A DNA stretch of 64,000 nucleotides from positions 310,001 to 374,000 of the forward strand of contig JANCRA010000174.1 in assembly GCA_024362935.1 (NCBI GenBank). Reading direction: 5' to 3'. The position numbers and the translations under genes are program-made. Positions 22,319 to 33,267 of this stretch are shown one piece after another; position 1 is the stretch's first letter; each line of letters opens with the position of its first letter. The stretch is from Setophaga petechia. Its lineage: Eukaryota; Chordata; Aves; Passeriformes; Parulidae. The notes under the pieces are model-generated. The model was not told the origin of the DNA and searched no databases. It saw only the letters and a program-made list of their open reading frames with translations.

Positions 22319-22405
22319 GCTGCATCCAAGATGAACCAAAATGGTCCCAAAAGGAACCAAAATGGTCCCAAAATGAACCCAAGATGAACCCAAAAGGTCC
22401 CAAAA
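22319..22405. repeat. Short tandem repeat (AAAATGGTCCCAAAA)
   Basis: Imperfect alternation of AACCAAAATGGTCCCAAAA and ATGAACCCAAG over ~85 bp. Confidence 0.8.
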
Positions 22406-22852
22406 TGCACGGCCGGGCACGGGGTCTGTCCCTGGGATCAGTTCTGCTCCGTTTGCATCTTGCAGTTCATTGTCCCATCCCAGCTTTAGCCCATCCAGTC
22501 CCACCCTGCTTGTTTTTCTCTCTCCAGCCCACGCTGTTTGTGCTGCTGGGCTGAGATTTGGATCATTTGTCCTTGGTGCCCAGCTGGAGCAGGAATTGTT
22601 TTGTGTCCCTGCTCTGTGCACAGAGCTCAGCAACCCCTGATGTCAGCCCAGCCCCACACACTAAAGCAGCACAGAACCTGAAACACAGAAAAGCTCAAAC
22701 CTGAGGCATCACTGGGGTGCTGGAATCCCCCCTGGATCCATCAGATCCCATTGCCAGAGCCCGGGAAGTGGCAGAACAAAGGGATCCCACCTCCTCTCTG
22801 AGGCGTCCCCCTGCCCTGCCATGGATGAGGGGAAATCTCCTGGGGGGAGCAG
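22406..22852. other. Unique DNA, no gene seen
   Basis: No recognised feature. Confidence 0.4.
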
Positions 22853-22931
22853 CCCATCCCATCCCATCCCATCCCATCCCATCCCATCCCATCCCATCCC
22901 ATCCCATCCCATCCCATCCCATCCCATCCCA
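22853..22931. repeat. (CCATC)n microsatellite, ~15-16 units
   Basis: A pure pentamer array of ~79 bp. The MGWDG and SHPIP peptide repeats on the two strands derive from it. Confidence 0.97.
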
Positions 22932-23297
22932 GGGCTTGTCCCTGCCCCGGGAGCCTGTGCAGGGCTGGGGGCTCCCTGTGCTGCCCCCAACCCAGGGGGA
23001 GCAGAAAATCCCCCCAAGTCACACTCGGTTTTCTTCTGATTCCCTTTTTTTTTTTTTCTGTGGCAAATTTGCTTTGTTCACATTTTTAATTAAGAGAGGT
23101 CTCTTAATTTTTAATTATTTGTATTAATTGTATTATATTCCTCGGCAGAGTGATAATTAATCCATAAATCTGGGATCCTTCACCTTCCTGGTGGGATCCA
23201 GAGCTCCCGTGTGCTCTGGGGACAGGGAGCTGCTGCAGTGCCCCTGCCTGGGGAGCAGAGAACATCTGGCTGCTGTCCTGAGCTCCACAGCTGCACT
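22932..23297. other. Unique DNA, no gene seen
   Basis: Ordinary sequence with a T run near 23047-23060 and an AT-rich stretch to 23165. Confidence 0.4.
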
Positions 23298-24461
23298 GGA
23301 ACCGTGGGAACAGGGAACCAGGGAACCATGGAATCAACCATGGAACCATGGAATCAACCATGGAATCGTGGAACCATGGAACATGGAACCATGGTATCAT
23401 GGAATCATGGAATCGTGGAATCATGGAATCAACCATGGAACCATGGAACCATGGAACCATGGAATCATGGAACCATGGAATAATGGTATCATGGAACATG
23501 GAACCATGGAATTATGGAATCATGGAACATGGAACCATGGAATTATGGAATCATGGAACCATGGAATTATGGAATCATGGAACATGGAACCATGGAATCA
23601 TGGAATCATGGAATCGTGGAATCATGGAACCATGGAATAATGGAATCATGGAACATGGAACCATGGAATCATGGAATCATGGAACAACGGTTAAATCATG
23701 GAACCAGGGAACCATGGAACCATGGAATCAACCATGGAACCATGGAATCAACCATGGAACCATGGAACATGGAACATGGAACCATGGTATCATGGAATCA
23801 CAGAACCATGGAATCATGGAATCAACCATGGAATCATGGAACATGGAATCATGGAATCATGGAATCAACCATGGAACCATGGAGCATGGAACATGGAGTC
23901 ATGGAACCATGGAACCATGGAATTATGGAACCATGGAACCACGGAACAACGGTGAAATCATGGAACCATGGAGTCATGGAATCAGCTATGGAACCATGGA
24001 ACCATGGAATCAACCATGGAACCATGGAATCATGGAATAATGAAATCATGGAACCATGGAATCATGGAACATAGAATCATGGAACCCTGGAATCATGGAA
24101 TCAACCATAGAACTATAGAACCATGGAACCAGGGAACCAGGGAACAATGGAACCAGGGAACCATAGAACCATGGAACCATCGAATCAACCATAGAACATG
24201 GAACCATGGAACCATGGAACCATGGAATCATGGAACCAACCATGGAATCATGGAACCATGGAACCATGGAACCATGGAACCAACCATGGAATCATGGAAC
24301 CATGGAACCATGGAACCATGGAATCATGGAATCAGGGAACCATGGAACCAACCATGGAATCATGGAACCATGGAACCATGGAACCATGGAATCATGGAAT
24401 CATGGAACCATGGAACCATGGAACCAGGGAACCAGGGAACCATGGAATCATGGAACCATGG
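23298..24461. repeat. Giant 8-bp array (GGAAYCAT) derived from a CR1 terminus
   Basis: About 1.16 kb built from the octamers GGAACCAT and GGAATCAT, with 12-bp (GGAATCAACCAT) and 7-bp (GGAACAT) variants interspersed. The right end abuts an antisense CR1 beginning GGAATGGTTTGGGTTGG. CR1 elements end in tandem octamers of the ATTCTATG type, and CATGGAAT is its antisense with one substitution, so this is the element's own tail expanded to ~140 units. The MEPWNHGIMESWN frames stay open in more than one phase and are artefacts. Confidence 0.95.
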
Positions 24462-24575
24462 AATGGTTTGGGTTGGAAGGGCCCTCAAGGACTGCCCAGC
24501 TCCAGCCCCAGCCATGGGCAGAGGTGCTGCTCTCTAGATCAGGTTGCTCCAAGCCCTGGCCCTGAGCCCTTGCAA
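24460..24575 (-). mobile_element. CR1 LINE 3' fragment, antisense
   Basis: GGAATGGTTTGGGTTGGAAG, GGCCCTCAAGGACTGCCC, CCATGGGCAGAGGTGCTGC and GGTTGCTCCAAGCCC identify it. It is the seed of the octamer array on its left. Confidence 0.88.
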
Positions 24576-26984
24576 GGATCCCTTCTCCTCTTTGCTCACC
24601 TTATCCTGCCTTTCCATTCCCAATTCACCCAAATTCGGGTCATTCCAGGAGATTCCCTGCTTTTCCTGCCCTTCTCAGGTTCCCCAGTAAATTGATTCAT
24701 CCATCACCTGGTGAACTCCAGCTCTTCTTCCCAGAACATTTTGAGAGTCTTCCAGTCCTTTCCCACTCCCTGATGCTTCTGGAATCCACCTTTTCATGAA
24801 GAAAAACGGGATAATTAAAATAATTTGGGTTGGTCACCTCTATACAGCACCCATGGAACAATTGATTCCCATTTAACACCCCTGTGACCCTTGGAAAAAT
24901 ATTTAAAATCCCTAAATCTTGTAGGAGCCAAAAATGGAGCAGGAGAGAATAAAGCCCTCTGCAGACCCACACAGTAAATCCTTGAAGAAGTTTGAATGCA
25001 TTTATTAGAGAAAAGGAAAAAAAAAATTATGGATGTTTCAGAGGTCAGGAGAAAATGCCTGGGAGACCCATTCCAGCTGATCCATGGAGGTCAGTGTTTA
25101 TATTTTTTGCTATTTATGTGTGAAATGTTCTCTGAATGAAGGGCATTATCTGACAATTTACTGCTGATTTTCTCCAAAAGGTGGGAAAAGGGATATTCCA
25201 AAGGTCTGGCTCTCCAGGCAAGAAAAACACGATTGAAATAAATTCAAATTTTTTTGTTTTGTGCCTTGGATTCCTCCTGGGAGTTGTGGATGGGTTTTGT
25301 GGGTGAAAACAAAGGAAAAAAAGCAAAAAAGGAGGGAATTGAGAGGCAGGGATTTCTGCCTGAGGAATTGTGTGGGGAGGACAATTCCCCTGGTTCAAAG
25401 CTCTCTCCATGGTGGCCAAAAATTCTCCAAGTGAAGCCTTTGATTCCAGCTCCATGTTTAGCACCTGAATTTCTGATTTCCCTCTCTGCATCCCATGGAT
25501 GGGGATGTTTGGGAAGCAGGAATGGCAAAGACCACAACAGTGGAAGGAGGAACAGCAGGAGGAATCCTGCAGGAAGGAAAATTGGATTTTATGTTGATGT
25601 TCCCTCTGTGTTAATTAATGTTCATTATGGACTGAGGTTAAATGATCTTAGAGGAGCAGGGATCTGTCTCCAAATGCTGAGGATTCCTGTTTTCCACTTC
25701 TAAACTTTATCTGCTTTCAGACTGTCCTGTCTGAAATAAACAAAAAATAATAAATAATTAAAATTAATAAAATTAATTAAAATAATAAAAATAAATACAT
25801 TATAATAAATAATGATAATAAATAATAAATAATAATGAATGGGAAGGCCAAGCCTGGGAGCTTTGGGAGGTTCCCCCTTGGGATGTGGCCAAATATTCTT
25901 TCTCCAAAAGAATATTTGGAGAAAATATTCCTGCATTTTTCATCCTCAAGGAGAGGTGGGGTGGGATTTGGGAAAATTCTGAATTTTCCTCGTATTTCCT
26001 TGTGTTTGCATTTCCTTGTACATGTTTTCTTTGTACAGCCACCAGTTTTTGGGGACAGCTCTGTCAGAGATGGGAGTTTGAGTCCTTCCTACAACGGGGA
26101 CATGGAAAATCTCTGCTGAGAGAGATTTTTTTCCCCTCTGGAATGGGAAAAATGATGTAGGTCTATAGATGGGGTCTTATATTTCAATCATAACAAACCT
26201 TACAAGGTCCTGAATCCCACAGAACTGGGACCAAATAAGTGGCAAGAAAATTCAGAGTTATCTGTTGTTGTTTGCCCTGATCCTTTTTTATAGGAGTATA
26301 TTTGTATAAGCTTTTGGAAAAGTAATTTTTGAAGGAAAAGAAAAAAAAAAATCATGTTTGGACGCTTCGATTTCTTCTTGAAAGCATTCCAAATCTCTAC
26401 TTTTAGGTTGCTAAACCAGAATAAAAATAATTATCACACATGACAATTTGCAAAGCTTTTAATTAGCAAAACTCCCAGAAAAAAAAAAAAAAAAAGAAAA
26501 AGAAAAAAAAAGAAGTGAGGGAGGGGAAAAAAAAGCAAAAAATCTCAAGAAAACTTGCAACAGGTTTTCTCTAAGCATGGGTGGAGTGGAAAAAGTGAGC
26601 CAAGATAATTACCCACACTTAGTCATAAGGAGCAGGAAACACAGTAAAAGAAAAAAAAATCTAATTGGGGCTGTTTTTCATATATATATTAAGGTGTTAA
26701 TTTCCATCACATCATACAATGCAAGAACTTGGGATTTGGAGCGCAGGATCCTTGGCCTGCAGATGGAATGACAGAAAAAAAGGGAAATCCACGTGCAGAT
26801 GTTGATGTGCCCACAATTAAACATCCCCAGAGCAGCTCGGGCAGCACTCTGTGCTCGTGGAAGGTTTTGTTTCTTTGCTTTCAGCCAAAAGCTGCTGCTG
26901 CTTTGACACAAAATAAAGAGAGCAGGCAAGGGAGGTGACAGCAGAGAGGCCCCGTTTGTCACAGAGCAGGTGGGATGAGGTGAG
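24576..26984. other. Unique DNA with AT-rich patches, no gene seen
   Basis: 25735-25840 is an AT-rich run of ATAATAAATAAT motifs. 25889-25920 contains a perfect 12-bp inverted repeat (CCAAATATTCTT / AAGAATATTTGG). 26470-26535 is A-rich. No exon is supported on either strand. Confidence 0.45.
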
Positions 26985-27246
26985 GGACAGCCCAAACCCT
27001 CAGGGTCCCTCAGAGCCACCACAACCTTCAGACAGGAATGGGAAATTCATCTCTGTGCCACAGGAATCCCTTTTTCTCCCTCAGGAACAGGACATGCTCC
27101 TCTTTGGATGCTCCAAATCTGAGTTCTGATGCTCTGAAATGATTTCATTGTGAGAAGAGCTTGGCCCATCAGTTATTTTCAGTTTGCAAAGCTCTGTGCA
27201 ATTTAATATCATTGTTAATAAACACAAATCAGGTGACTGTGACCTC
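26985..27246 (-). mobile_element. ERV LTR-derived fragment
   Basis: Contains CCCTCAGGGTCCCTCAGAGCC, CATCTCTGTGCCACAGGAAT, GGACATGCTCCTCTTTGGA and CTGATGCTCTGAAATGATTT. The same blocks recur at 27247-27430, 29362-29400 and 31425-31680. In minus-strand sense they lie downstream of an AATAAA in the next copy, as U5-like sequence would. Confidence 0.6.
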
Positions 27247-27570
27247 AGGGTCCCTCAGAACCACCACAACCACCCCAGCTCCTTCAGAAAGGAATGGAAA
27301 TTCAAAATTCATCTCTGTGCCACAGGCATCCCTTTTCCCCCCACAGGACCAGGACATGCTCCTCTTTGGAGGCTCCAAATCTGAGTTCTGATGCTCTGAA
27401 ATGATTTCATTGCAAGAGGAGTTTGACAGAATTAGAGAATAAAGTGGGTTTTTATTAAAGGCCTTCAGTAGCTGCACCTTGGGCAGTGCAAAGCCTTGCA
27501 GAGATGAGAATTTGAGAATTTGAGGGGCTTTGAAAATTTTCTATAAATTCATTGCCCACACAGAGGCTAC
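27247..27570 (-). mobile_element. ERV LTR fragment with polyadenylation signal
   Basis: Second copy of the block above, extended by GACAGAATTAGAGAATAAAG, GGGTTTTTATTAAAGG (AATAAAAACCC on the minus strand) and GCTGCACCTTGGGCAGTGCA. A near-identical ~200-bp segment is at 29362-29560. In both places it runs directly into the 83-bp octamer repeats, which fits a minus-strand LTR with repeats in U3. Confidence 0.7.
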
Positions 27571-28150
27571 ACCCAAGATGGACAATGGCCAGGAGTTTTT
27601 GGGGCAGAGAGAAGTTTGGTCTATTTGCATATCAGGGGTTAATAGTCCAATTAACCCAAGATGGACGATGGTCATCAGTTTTTAGGGCAGATATGAGATT
27701 GATCTATTTGCATATCAGGGGTTAATTGTCCAATTAATGCAAAATGGATGATGTGTGAGTTTTTGGGGCAGATATCAGTTTGGTCTATTTGCATATCAAG
27801 AGTTAATTGTCCAACTAACCCAAGATGGATGATGGTCACCAGCTTTTGGGACAGAGAGAAGTTTGGCCTATTTGCATATCAGGGATTAATTGTCCAGTTA
27901 ATCCAAGATGGACAATGGTCACCAGTTTTTGGGACAGAGATAAGTTTGGTCTATTTGCATATCAAGGGTTAATTGTCCAATTAATGCAAAATGGACAATG
28001 GTCACCAGTTTTTGGGGCAGATAAAAGTTTGGTATATTTGCATATAAGGGATTAATTATCCAATTAGCCTAAGGTGGACGATGGTCACCAGTTTTTGGGG
28101 CAGACATGAGATTGGTCTATTTGCATATCAGGGGTTAATTGTCCAATTGC
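27571..28150. repeat. 83-bp tandem repeat with ATTTGCAT octamer, ~7 units
   Basis: Units contain CCAAGATGGACGATGGTCAC, CAGTTTTTGGGGCAGA and GGTCTATTTGCATATCAGGG, then GTTAATTGTCCAATTAA. ATTTGCAT begins at 27623, 27706, 27787, 27870, 27953, 28036 and 28119, spacing 81-83 bp. ATTTGCAT is the classical octamer bound by POU/Oct factors. Its placement upstream of the LTR polyadenylation region suggests an enhancer-type repeat, which is inference. Confidence 0.9.
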
Positions 28151-28912
28151 AGCTTCAGTAATGAAGTCACATTCTCCAATTTGCTCTCCCAGATTAATTT
28201 TTATTTATATTTTTTGGGGTCTGAGATCCTTGGATCTCAGGCCTGGATTGTTCTGCCTGCCCAAACTGTGAGCAGAGCTTGCTGACCCTCAGTGTGGAGC
28301 TCAGAGCCCTGCCCTGATGCAGCACAGGAGCTGAAAAACACAAAAAACTGAAATCTGAAGGCCCCATCCCCCTGCCAGGGCTGCGGGGCTGACACGTCCC
28401 CATGGGTTTGTTGTTCCAGAGGGTGGTGGTGCTCCAGGCCCTGCTGGAGAAATCCCTTCTGTGGAGATGTCAACTGGAAAAAAACCAGAGGTGAGCAAAC
28501 AGAAAACCTCATCTGTTTGTGTTTGCAGGGCCTCTCCTCCCCTGCTGCTGTCTGTGCTGCAGGATGGCATTCCCTGGCTCCTGGCAGGGCTCTGGGTGGC
28601 ACAGCTCCTGCCAGGCTCAGAGCTGCCTTGGCCTGGGCACTGCAGTGTCAGAGACAATTCCTAAACTGTTCCATGAGTTCATGTCTCCTCCTCTTCCTCT
28701 CAGTTCAGCTGGAATTGGCCGTGCCCAGGGCTGGGAGTGGCAGCACAGGTACCCGTGAGGGACAGCAGGGGCCTGGTGTCTCCAGGGAGGCTCAGGAACA
28801 CCCTCTGAGTCACTGTGGGCTCCAGATCCAATCAGCCCTGCCAATTAGGGATCCTAATTGCCCTCCCAGCTGCTCCTCTGAGCTGCCACAGAAAGGGAGG
28901 TGATTGTCATTG
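28151..28912. other. Unclassified DNA between two LTR-like blocks
   Basis: About 760 bp with no recognised repeat and no supported exon. It might be remnant internal sequence if the flanking LTR-like blocks belong to one provirus, but no retroviral motif is visible. Confidence 0.35.
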
Positions 28913-29292
28913 TTTAATTCTTTCACCCCAACACCATTTTATTCTTCTACCCCAACACTGTTTTATTCTTGCGCCCCAACATTGTTTTATTCTTCCACCC
29001 CAACACTGTTTTATTCCTCCACCCCAACACTGTTTAATTCTTCCACCCTAAGACTGTTTTATTCTTCCGCCCCTACACTGTTTAATTCTTTCACCCCAAC
29101 AGCATTTTATTCTTCTACCCCAACACTGTTTTATTCTTCCACCCCAAGACTGTTTTATTCTTGCACCCCAACATTGTTTTATTCTTCCACCCCAACACTG
29201 TTTAATTCTTCACCCCAACACTGTTTAATTCTTCCACCCCAACACCATTTTATTCTTCCACCCCTACACTGTTTTATTCTTCCACCCCAACA
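28913..29292. repeat. 24-bp minisatellite, ~16 units
   Basis: Units of GTTTTATTCTTCCACCCCAACACT with TAATTC, GCGCC and CTACA variants. The TLFYSSTP peptide frame stays open only because the unit length is a multiple of three. Confidence 0.94.
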
Positions 29293-29361
29293 AAAGAAGG
29301 AGGATGAAACCAACCCAAATTTGATCCCCAAAGCAACAAACTCCCCAGAATCTCTTTAGGG

Positions 29362-29560
29362 TTAAGAGTTCTGATGCTCTGAAATGATTTCATTGCAAGA
29401 GGAGTTTGACAGAATTAGAGAATAAAGTGGGTTTTTATTAAAGGCCCTTCAGTAGCTGCACCTTGGGCAGTGCAAAGCCTTGCAGAGGTGAGAATTTGAG
29501 AATTTGAGAGGCTTTGAGAATTCTCTATAAATTCATTTCCCACACAGAGGCTACACCCAA
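29362..29560 (-). mobile_element. ERV LTR fragment, second full block
   Basis: Near-identical to 27385-27570 from CTGATGCTCTGAAATGATTT through GCTGCACCTTGGGCAGTGCA to CACACAGAGGCTACACCC, with the same minus-strand AATAAA. Same orientation as the first block, ~2 kb away. Confidence 0.75.
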
Positions 29561-30015
29561 GATGGACAATGGCCAGGAGTTTTTGGAGCAGAGATAAATT
29601 TGGTCTCTTTGCATATCAGGGATTAACAGTCCAATTAATCCAAGATGGACGATGGTCACCAGTTTTTGGGGCAGAGATAAGTTTGGTCTATTTGCATATC
29701 AAGGATTAATTGTCCAATTAACCCAAGCTGGATGATGGTCAGGAGTTTTTGGGGCGGATACCAGTTTGGTCTATTTGCATATCTAGGGTTAATTGTCCAG
29801 TTAACCCAAGATGGACGATGGTCACCAGTTTTTGGGGCAGAGAGAAGTTTGGTCTCTTTGCATATCAGGGATTAACAGCCCAATTAATGAAGATGGACGA
29901 TGGTCACCAGTTTTTGGGGCAGAGAGAAGTTTGGTCTCTTTGCATATCAGGGATTAACAGCCCAATTAATGAAGATGGACGATGGTCACCAGTTTTTGGG
30001 GCAGATATGAGAGAT
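29561..30015. repeat. 83-bp octamer tandem repeat, second array, 5 units
   Basis: Same unit as 27571-28150. The octamer position falls at 29606, 29690, 29773, 29856 and 29938 (spacing 82-84). Only the units at 29690 and 29773 keep ATTTGCAT. The other three read CTTTGCAT, so the site has decayed or diverged in this copy. Confidence 0.9.
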
Positions 30016-30016
30016 T

Positions 30017-30122
30017 GGTCCTGTTTGAATTGGAGAGATTAAGGGTGGATGAGGAAACCAGCATCATCCTCCCAGCAGACAAAGTGAAATTGTGTTTTGA
30101 CCACAAAGAAAGGCAAATGTTG
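30017..30122. repeat. Paralogous ~106-bp block (pair with 32594-32700)
   Basis: CCTGTTTGAATTGGAGAGAT through GTGAAATTGTGTTTT to AAGAAAGGCAAATGTTGC is repeated at 32594-32700 with few changes. The position next to LTR material suggests it is part of an ERV, but I cannot place it. Confidence 0.75.
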
Positions 30123-30974
30123 CTTCAAACCTGTTTTTATTCTTGCATTCACGCTTTTTATACGTTTTTACCTAACTCATGAGTTTACACTTTGCTCATT
30201 GGTCAGAAAGACAAACCAAGTGCCCATTGGAACAGGCAGCTGCAGGTTTCTCTTATTTCTCCTTCTTTCTTTCTTGGTTTCTGTGTCAATGACCTTGGTA
30301 GGAAATTCTTTCAGGGGTGAACATGGGTCCTTTCATCAGACTCCTCTCAGGCTCACAGAATTCTCTGTAAAACCCCTTCCACATCCCTGGGGCTGTCTGT
30401 GCCATGGACCCCCCCTCCACGAGGGCTGAGGGGACATTTCCACACTCTGCCTTTCACAAAGTGCTCTGGAATTCCAGAAAATTCTCCAGTATGAGGATGC
30501 TGGAACGTCCAGTTGTGGTATCCATGAAAAATATCAATGAAAAATAAAAATACCACAGCAAAAAGGTGTTTGGAGGGGTGGCCAAGCCCAAGCTCCTCGT
30601 GGCACAGTGGGGAAGATGCAAACCCTGCAATGCACAGAGGGAGGGAAGGATGATAAAATATTGCCATCTGTTGGCATCCTGGGCAAGGAGATCTCTCCAA
30701 CATTCCATGCTGGTTTGCTTGTGGACAGGGAGAGGAGAGATGGGACAGCAGAATGCCCTACAAAGGAATAATTTCAAAAGACAACATTCTTTTTTTGTTT
30801 TTAAATTTTGGGGTTTTTTTCATTTTTGCTTGGGGATTCCAGGTTTTGATCTCCCTTCACTCCTTCCCACCCATGGTATGTCACCACACAGGTTTGGCCA
30901 AATCCTGAATCTGGATTTGCAGGGTCCAGGGGCTGCTTTTGGGAAGTTGTCTGTCCAGAAAAGAACCCCTCAGG
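30123..30974. other. Unclassified DNA, no gene seen
   Basis: 30123-30300 is T-rich and may continue the ERV-related block. The rest is unique. A T/A run lies at 30785-30825. No exon supported. Confidence 0.4.
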
Positions 30975-31145
30975 GAGAAGCACTTTAATACCATCATTAA
31001 TAAACACAAAATCAGGTCTCTGTGACCAGCTGGGGGGAGTTTGGGAAGGCAGAATTTATGGAAGGATCTTCTCTCCCAGGATTGTTCAGGTCCCTGGAAG
31101 GCAGAGGGGAACTGAAAGGAGAAAACCTTGGGATTGCCAGCGCTG
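30975..31145. repeat. ERV-associated block, copy 1 (pair with 31655-31790)
   Basis: GTGACCAGCTGG, GGAAGGATCTTCTCTCCCAG, GATTGTTCAGG and GGGAACTGAAAGGAG recur ~680 bp downstream. The preceding TTAATAAACACAAA also matches the sequence near 27218. Confidence 0.7.
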
Positions 31146-31424
31146 CAGAGGAGGAGGAGCTCAGGAAAACCAATAAAGCTCCTGCTGCTCCTTCCAGTTG
31201 GAGATAGAGGAACCTCTTTGTGCCAGACACTGGCCTGGAGTGCCAGGGGAGCCCTTCCCACATCCACGGGCATCTCCAGGGTGTGAGGAGCTGGAGCTGC
31301 CACGGGAACACCCCGGGGCACCAGAGGTGTCCTTTGGGTGGAACCCCAAAGAGCAGCAGCACAAACCCGGGTTTGTCACATCCACAAACCCCAGGCCTTG
31401 GGGAGGGACAGCCACAAACCCTCA
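31146..31424. other. Unclassified DNA between ERV-associated blocks
   Basis: No recognised repeat. A 236-codon open frame on the plus strand crosses it and the LTR block to its right, without any recognisable domain. Confidence 0.35.
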
Positions 31425-31680
31425 GGGTCCCTCAGAACCACCACAACCTTCAGACAGGAATGGGAAATTCATCTCTGTGCCACAGACATCCCTTTTTTCC
31501 CTCCACAGGAACAGGACTTGCTCCTCTTTGGAGGCTCCAAATCTGAGTTCTGATGCTCTGAAATTATTTCAGTGCAAGAGGAGTTTGGCCCATCAGGTAT
31601 TTTCAGTTTGCAAAGCTCTGTGTGCTTTAATATCATTATTAACAACACAAATCTGCTGTGACCAGCTGGAACACCAAGGG
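31425..31680 (-). mobile_element. ERV LTR-derived fragment
   Basis: Same block as 26985-27246 (CTCAGGGTCCCTCAGAACC, CATCTCTGTGCCACAGACAT, TTTGGAGGCTCCAAATCTGA, TTTCAGTTTGCAAAGCTCTG). It lacks the octamer repeats seen beside the other copies. Confidence 0.65.
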
Positions 31681-31790
31681 GAGATTTGGGAGGCAGAACT
31701 TATGGAAGGATCTTCTCTCCCAGGATTGTTCAGGCCCCTGGAAGCCAGAAGGGAACTGAAAGGAGGAAAACAACCCAAATCTCTCTTTAT
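31655..31790. repeat. ERV-associated block, copy 2 (pair with 30975-31145)
   Basis: Repeats GGAAGGATCTTCTCTCCCAG and GATTGTTCAGGCCCCTGGAA, with a short insertion (AACACCAAGG) relative to copy 1. Confidence 0.7.
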
Positions 31791-31949
31791 TGCCTTAAAA
31801 CACCCCAGGGCCTGCCCTGGAGGGTTTGCAGCTGGAAGCTGGAGATGGGAGGACCAAGCTGTGAGATTCCATGTGGAGTTTTGCTCCTTGCATGGGAACA
31901 ACACCTGAATGCTCTTGAGCTGTGGCAGAAACTCTGGGACGAGCCCTGC

Positions 31950-32330
31950 CCCATCCTGGAGGTGCCCAAATCCAGGCTGGACAAGGGCTGGAGCACCCTG
32001 GGTGAGGAGGTGGACAGGAGGCATTGCTCATCTGCTGATGACCGACAAATCTCGAATTTATTGATTACCAGAAACACTTTTATAATCACAGTAATAAGGC
32101 TCATACATATTGCAAAACTAGAGCTCACTATTGGTCAGCTATAAAACGTCAGTCCCACCTTTCTCAGGATGTTTGTGGCTTCTTTTTTACCTCCTGTTAT
32201 CACAGATTTTCTTCAACAGCTTCTTGCTCAAAGGAACTGTGTCCTTGAATCAGGCAGCTGTTGCTTTCTCAGATGGATTTTCTCACGTCTCTTTTCTCAC
32301 CAACTATGTCTCAATAAAAAACTGTCCACA
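31950..32330 (-). mobile_element. LTR, internally deleted relative to 62801-63886
   Basis: From about 32004 to 32330 it matches the LTR at 62801: GAGGTGGA, TTTATTGATTACCAGAA, ATAATCACAGTAATAAGGCTC, ATTGGTCAGCTATAAAA, AGTCCCACCTTTCTCAGGAT and TGAATCAGGCAGCTGTTGC. The minus strand carries AATAAA near 32060. The end CTCAATAAAAAACTGTCCACA matches 63866-63886, so this copy lacks ~730 bp present in the other. The left ~50 bp include CR1-like GGCTGGACAAGGGCTGGAG. Confidence 0.75.
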
Positions 32331-32395
32331 CCTGGGGTGGCATGGGATGAATTTTGAGGTCACTTCCAACCCAAACCATTCCATAACCCCATGAA
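32330..32395 (+). mobile_element. CR1 LINE 3' end, sense
   Basis: GGCATGGGATGAATTTTGAGG then CACTTCCAACCCAAACCATT and a CATAACCCCATG end match the last ~60 bp of CR1. It directly abuts the LTR end. Confidence 0.8.
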
Positions 32396-32593
32396 AACCA
32401 GAGCTGGATGGGTCCCTTTGGTTCTGCCACCTCTTCCACGTTTATTCCAAGCATCCATCCATCCTCAGCCTCCTGAATTTACCATCTGAGGGCTCCACAC
32501 TGCTGCCCACCCTCCCTCGGGTCACCCCAAACTCTGCCTGCCCAACCCTTCCAGCATCACCTCGTAGGAGAAAATCAACTTTCAACCCAAAGT
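32396..32593. other. Unique DNA, no feature seen
   Basis: Short unique interval. Confidence 0.4.
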
Positions 32594-32700
32594 TCCTGTT
32601 TGAATTGGAGAGATTAAAGGGTGGATGAGGAAAACAGCATCATCCTCCCAGCCAGACAAGGTGAAATTGTGTTTTAATCACAAAGAAAGGCAAATGTTGC
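32594..32700. repeat. Paralogous ~106-bp block (pair with 30017-30122)
   Basis: Second copy of the block that begins CCTGTTTGAATTGGAGAGAT and ends AAGGCAAATGTTGC. Sequence after the block differs from the first copy. Confidence 0.75.
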
Positions 32701-32871
32701 AACCTCAGGAGCAGAGATTTTGGGTTGATCAAAGGCCCAGAAGGGTTGGAGGTGTCTCACTGCTGGCTGGGAGTTATGAAAATAACAGGCATGCAAAACC
32801 AGTCAAAATAGCAAAGATTTGTATTAATATTTTTTAAATTAAGATTTTAAAAGAAGAGTTTCAAAACTTGA

Positions 32872-33267
32872 ACAGAATATTTTTTATTACATTATATTTC
32901 AAACACTTCAGGTCAAACTTTTCACTTTTGCAGTGAAAGTGATAAAAGAAAAATGCCTTGCAATTGTTTTAGGCAAGAAAAAGTTGAGAGGTTTAAGTAA
33001 AATTTGCAACAAAGTATTGATGGTGCAGGCACTGATTTTGTCCTACAGAACTGCTACCATCAGTTTGCTGAAAAGTTTAAAAAAAATTATTCTTATCAAT
33101 TCTTGCAGCCATTTCCCTACATTCCATCCAAAGCAAAACTTGATGATTTCACCATTTCAGAAAAATACAAAACCTCATCTCCTCCATCTGCTTTTAGTTT
33201 GAGCTAAAAATATGTCCAAAAGAAGAAGAGTGATGCCTCTGAAAAAAATATTCTTGAAGAAAAAAAG
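32872..33267 (+). pseudogene. Possible decayed coding sequence, gene not recognised
   Basis: One frame reads as plausible protein for ~130 codons with in-frame stops at 32998-33000 and 33205-33207 and a terminal stop at 33268-33270. The middle stretch includes TDFVLQNCYHQFAEKF and LQPFPYIPSKAKLDDF, with mixed polar and aromatic residues unlike the repeat-derived frames elsewhere. An A-rich tract follows at 33270-33290, as in a retrocopy tail. Against it, an 89-codon frame is open in another phase over the same bases, and I recognise no family. It may be chance. Confidence 0.25.

Noticed and set aside
23348..24695. Repetitive MEPWNHGIMES frames in several phases
   Set aside because: They arise from the octamer array. 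8 bp is not a multiple of three, so the same peptide appears in every phase.
25889..25920. 12-bp perfect inverted repeat as a terminator or regulatory hairpin
   Set aside because: Intrinsic terminators are not expected in vertebrate DNA, and short AT-rich palindromes of this size occur by chance.
27571..30015. CRISPR-like regular spacing of the octamer repeats
   Set aside because: The whole 83-bp unit is repeated with no unique spacers, and the context is vertebrate ERV sequence.
31198..31908. 236-codon plus-strand frame in the ERV cluster
   Set aside because: It crosses antisense LTR-derived sequence and unrelated DNA, and no retroviral or cellular protein motif is recognisable.
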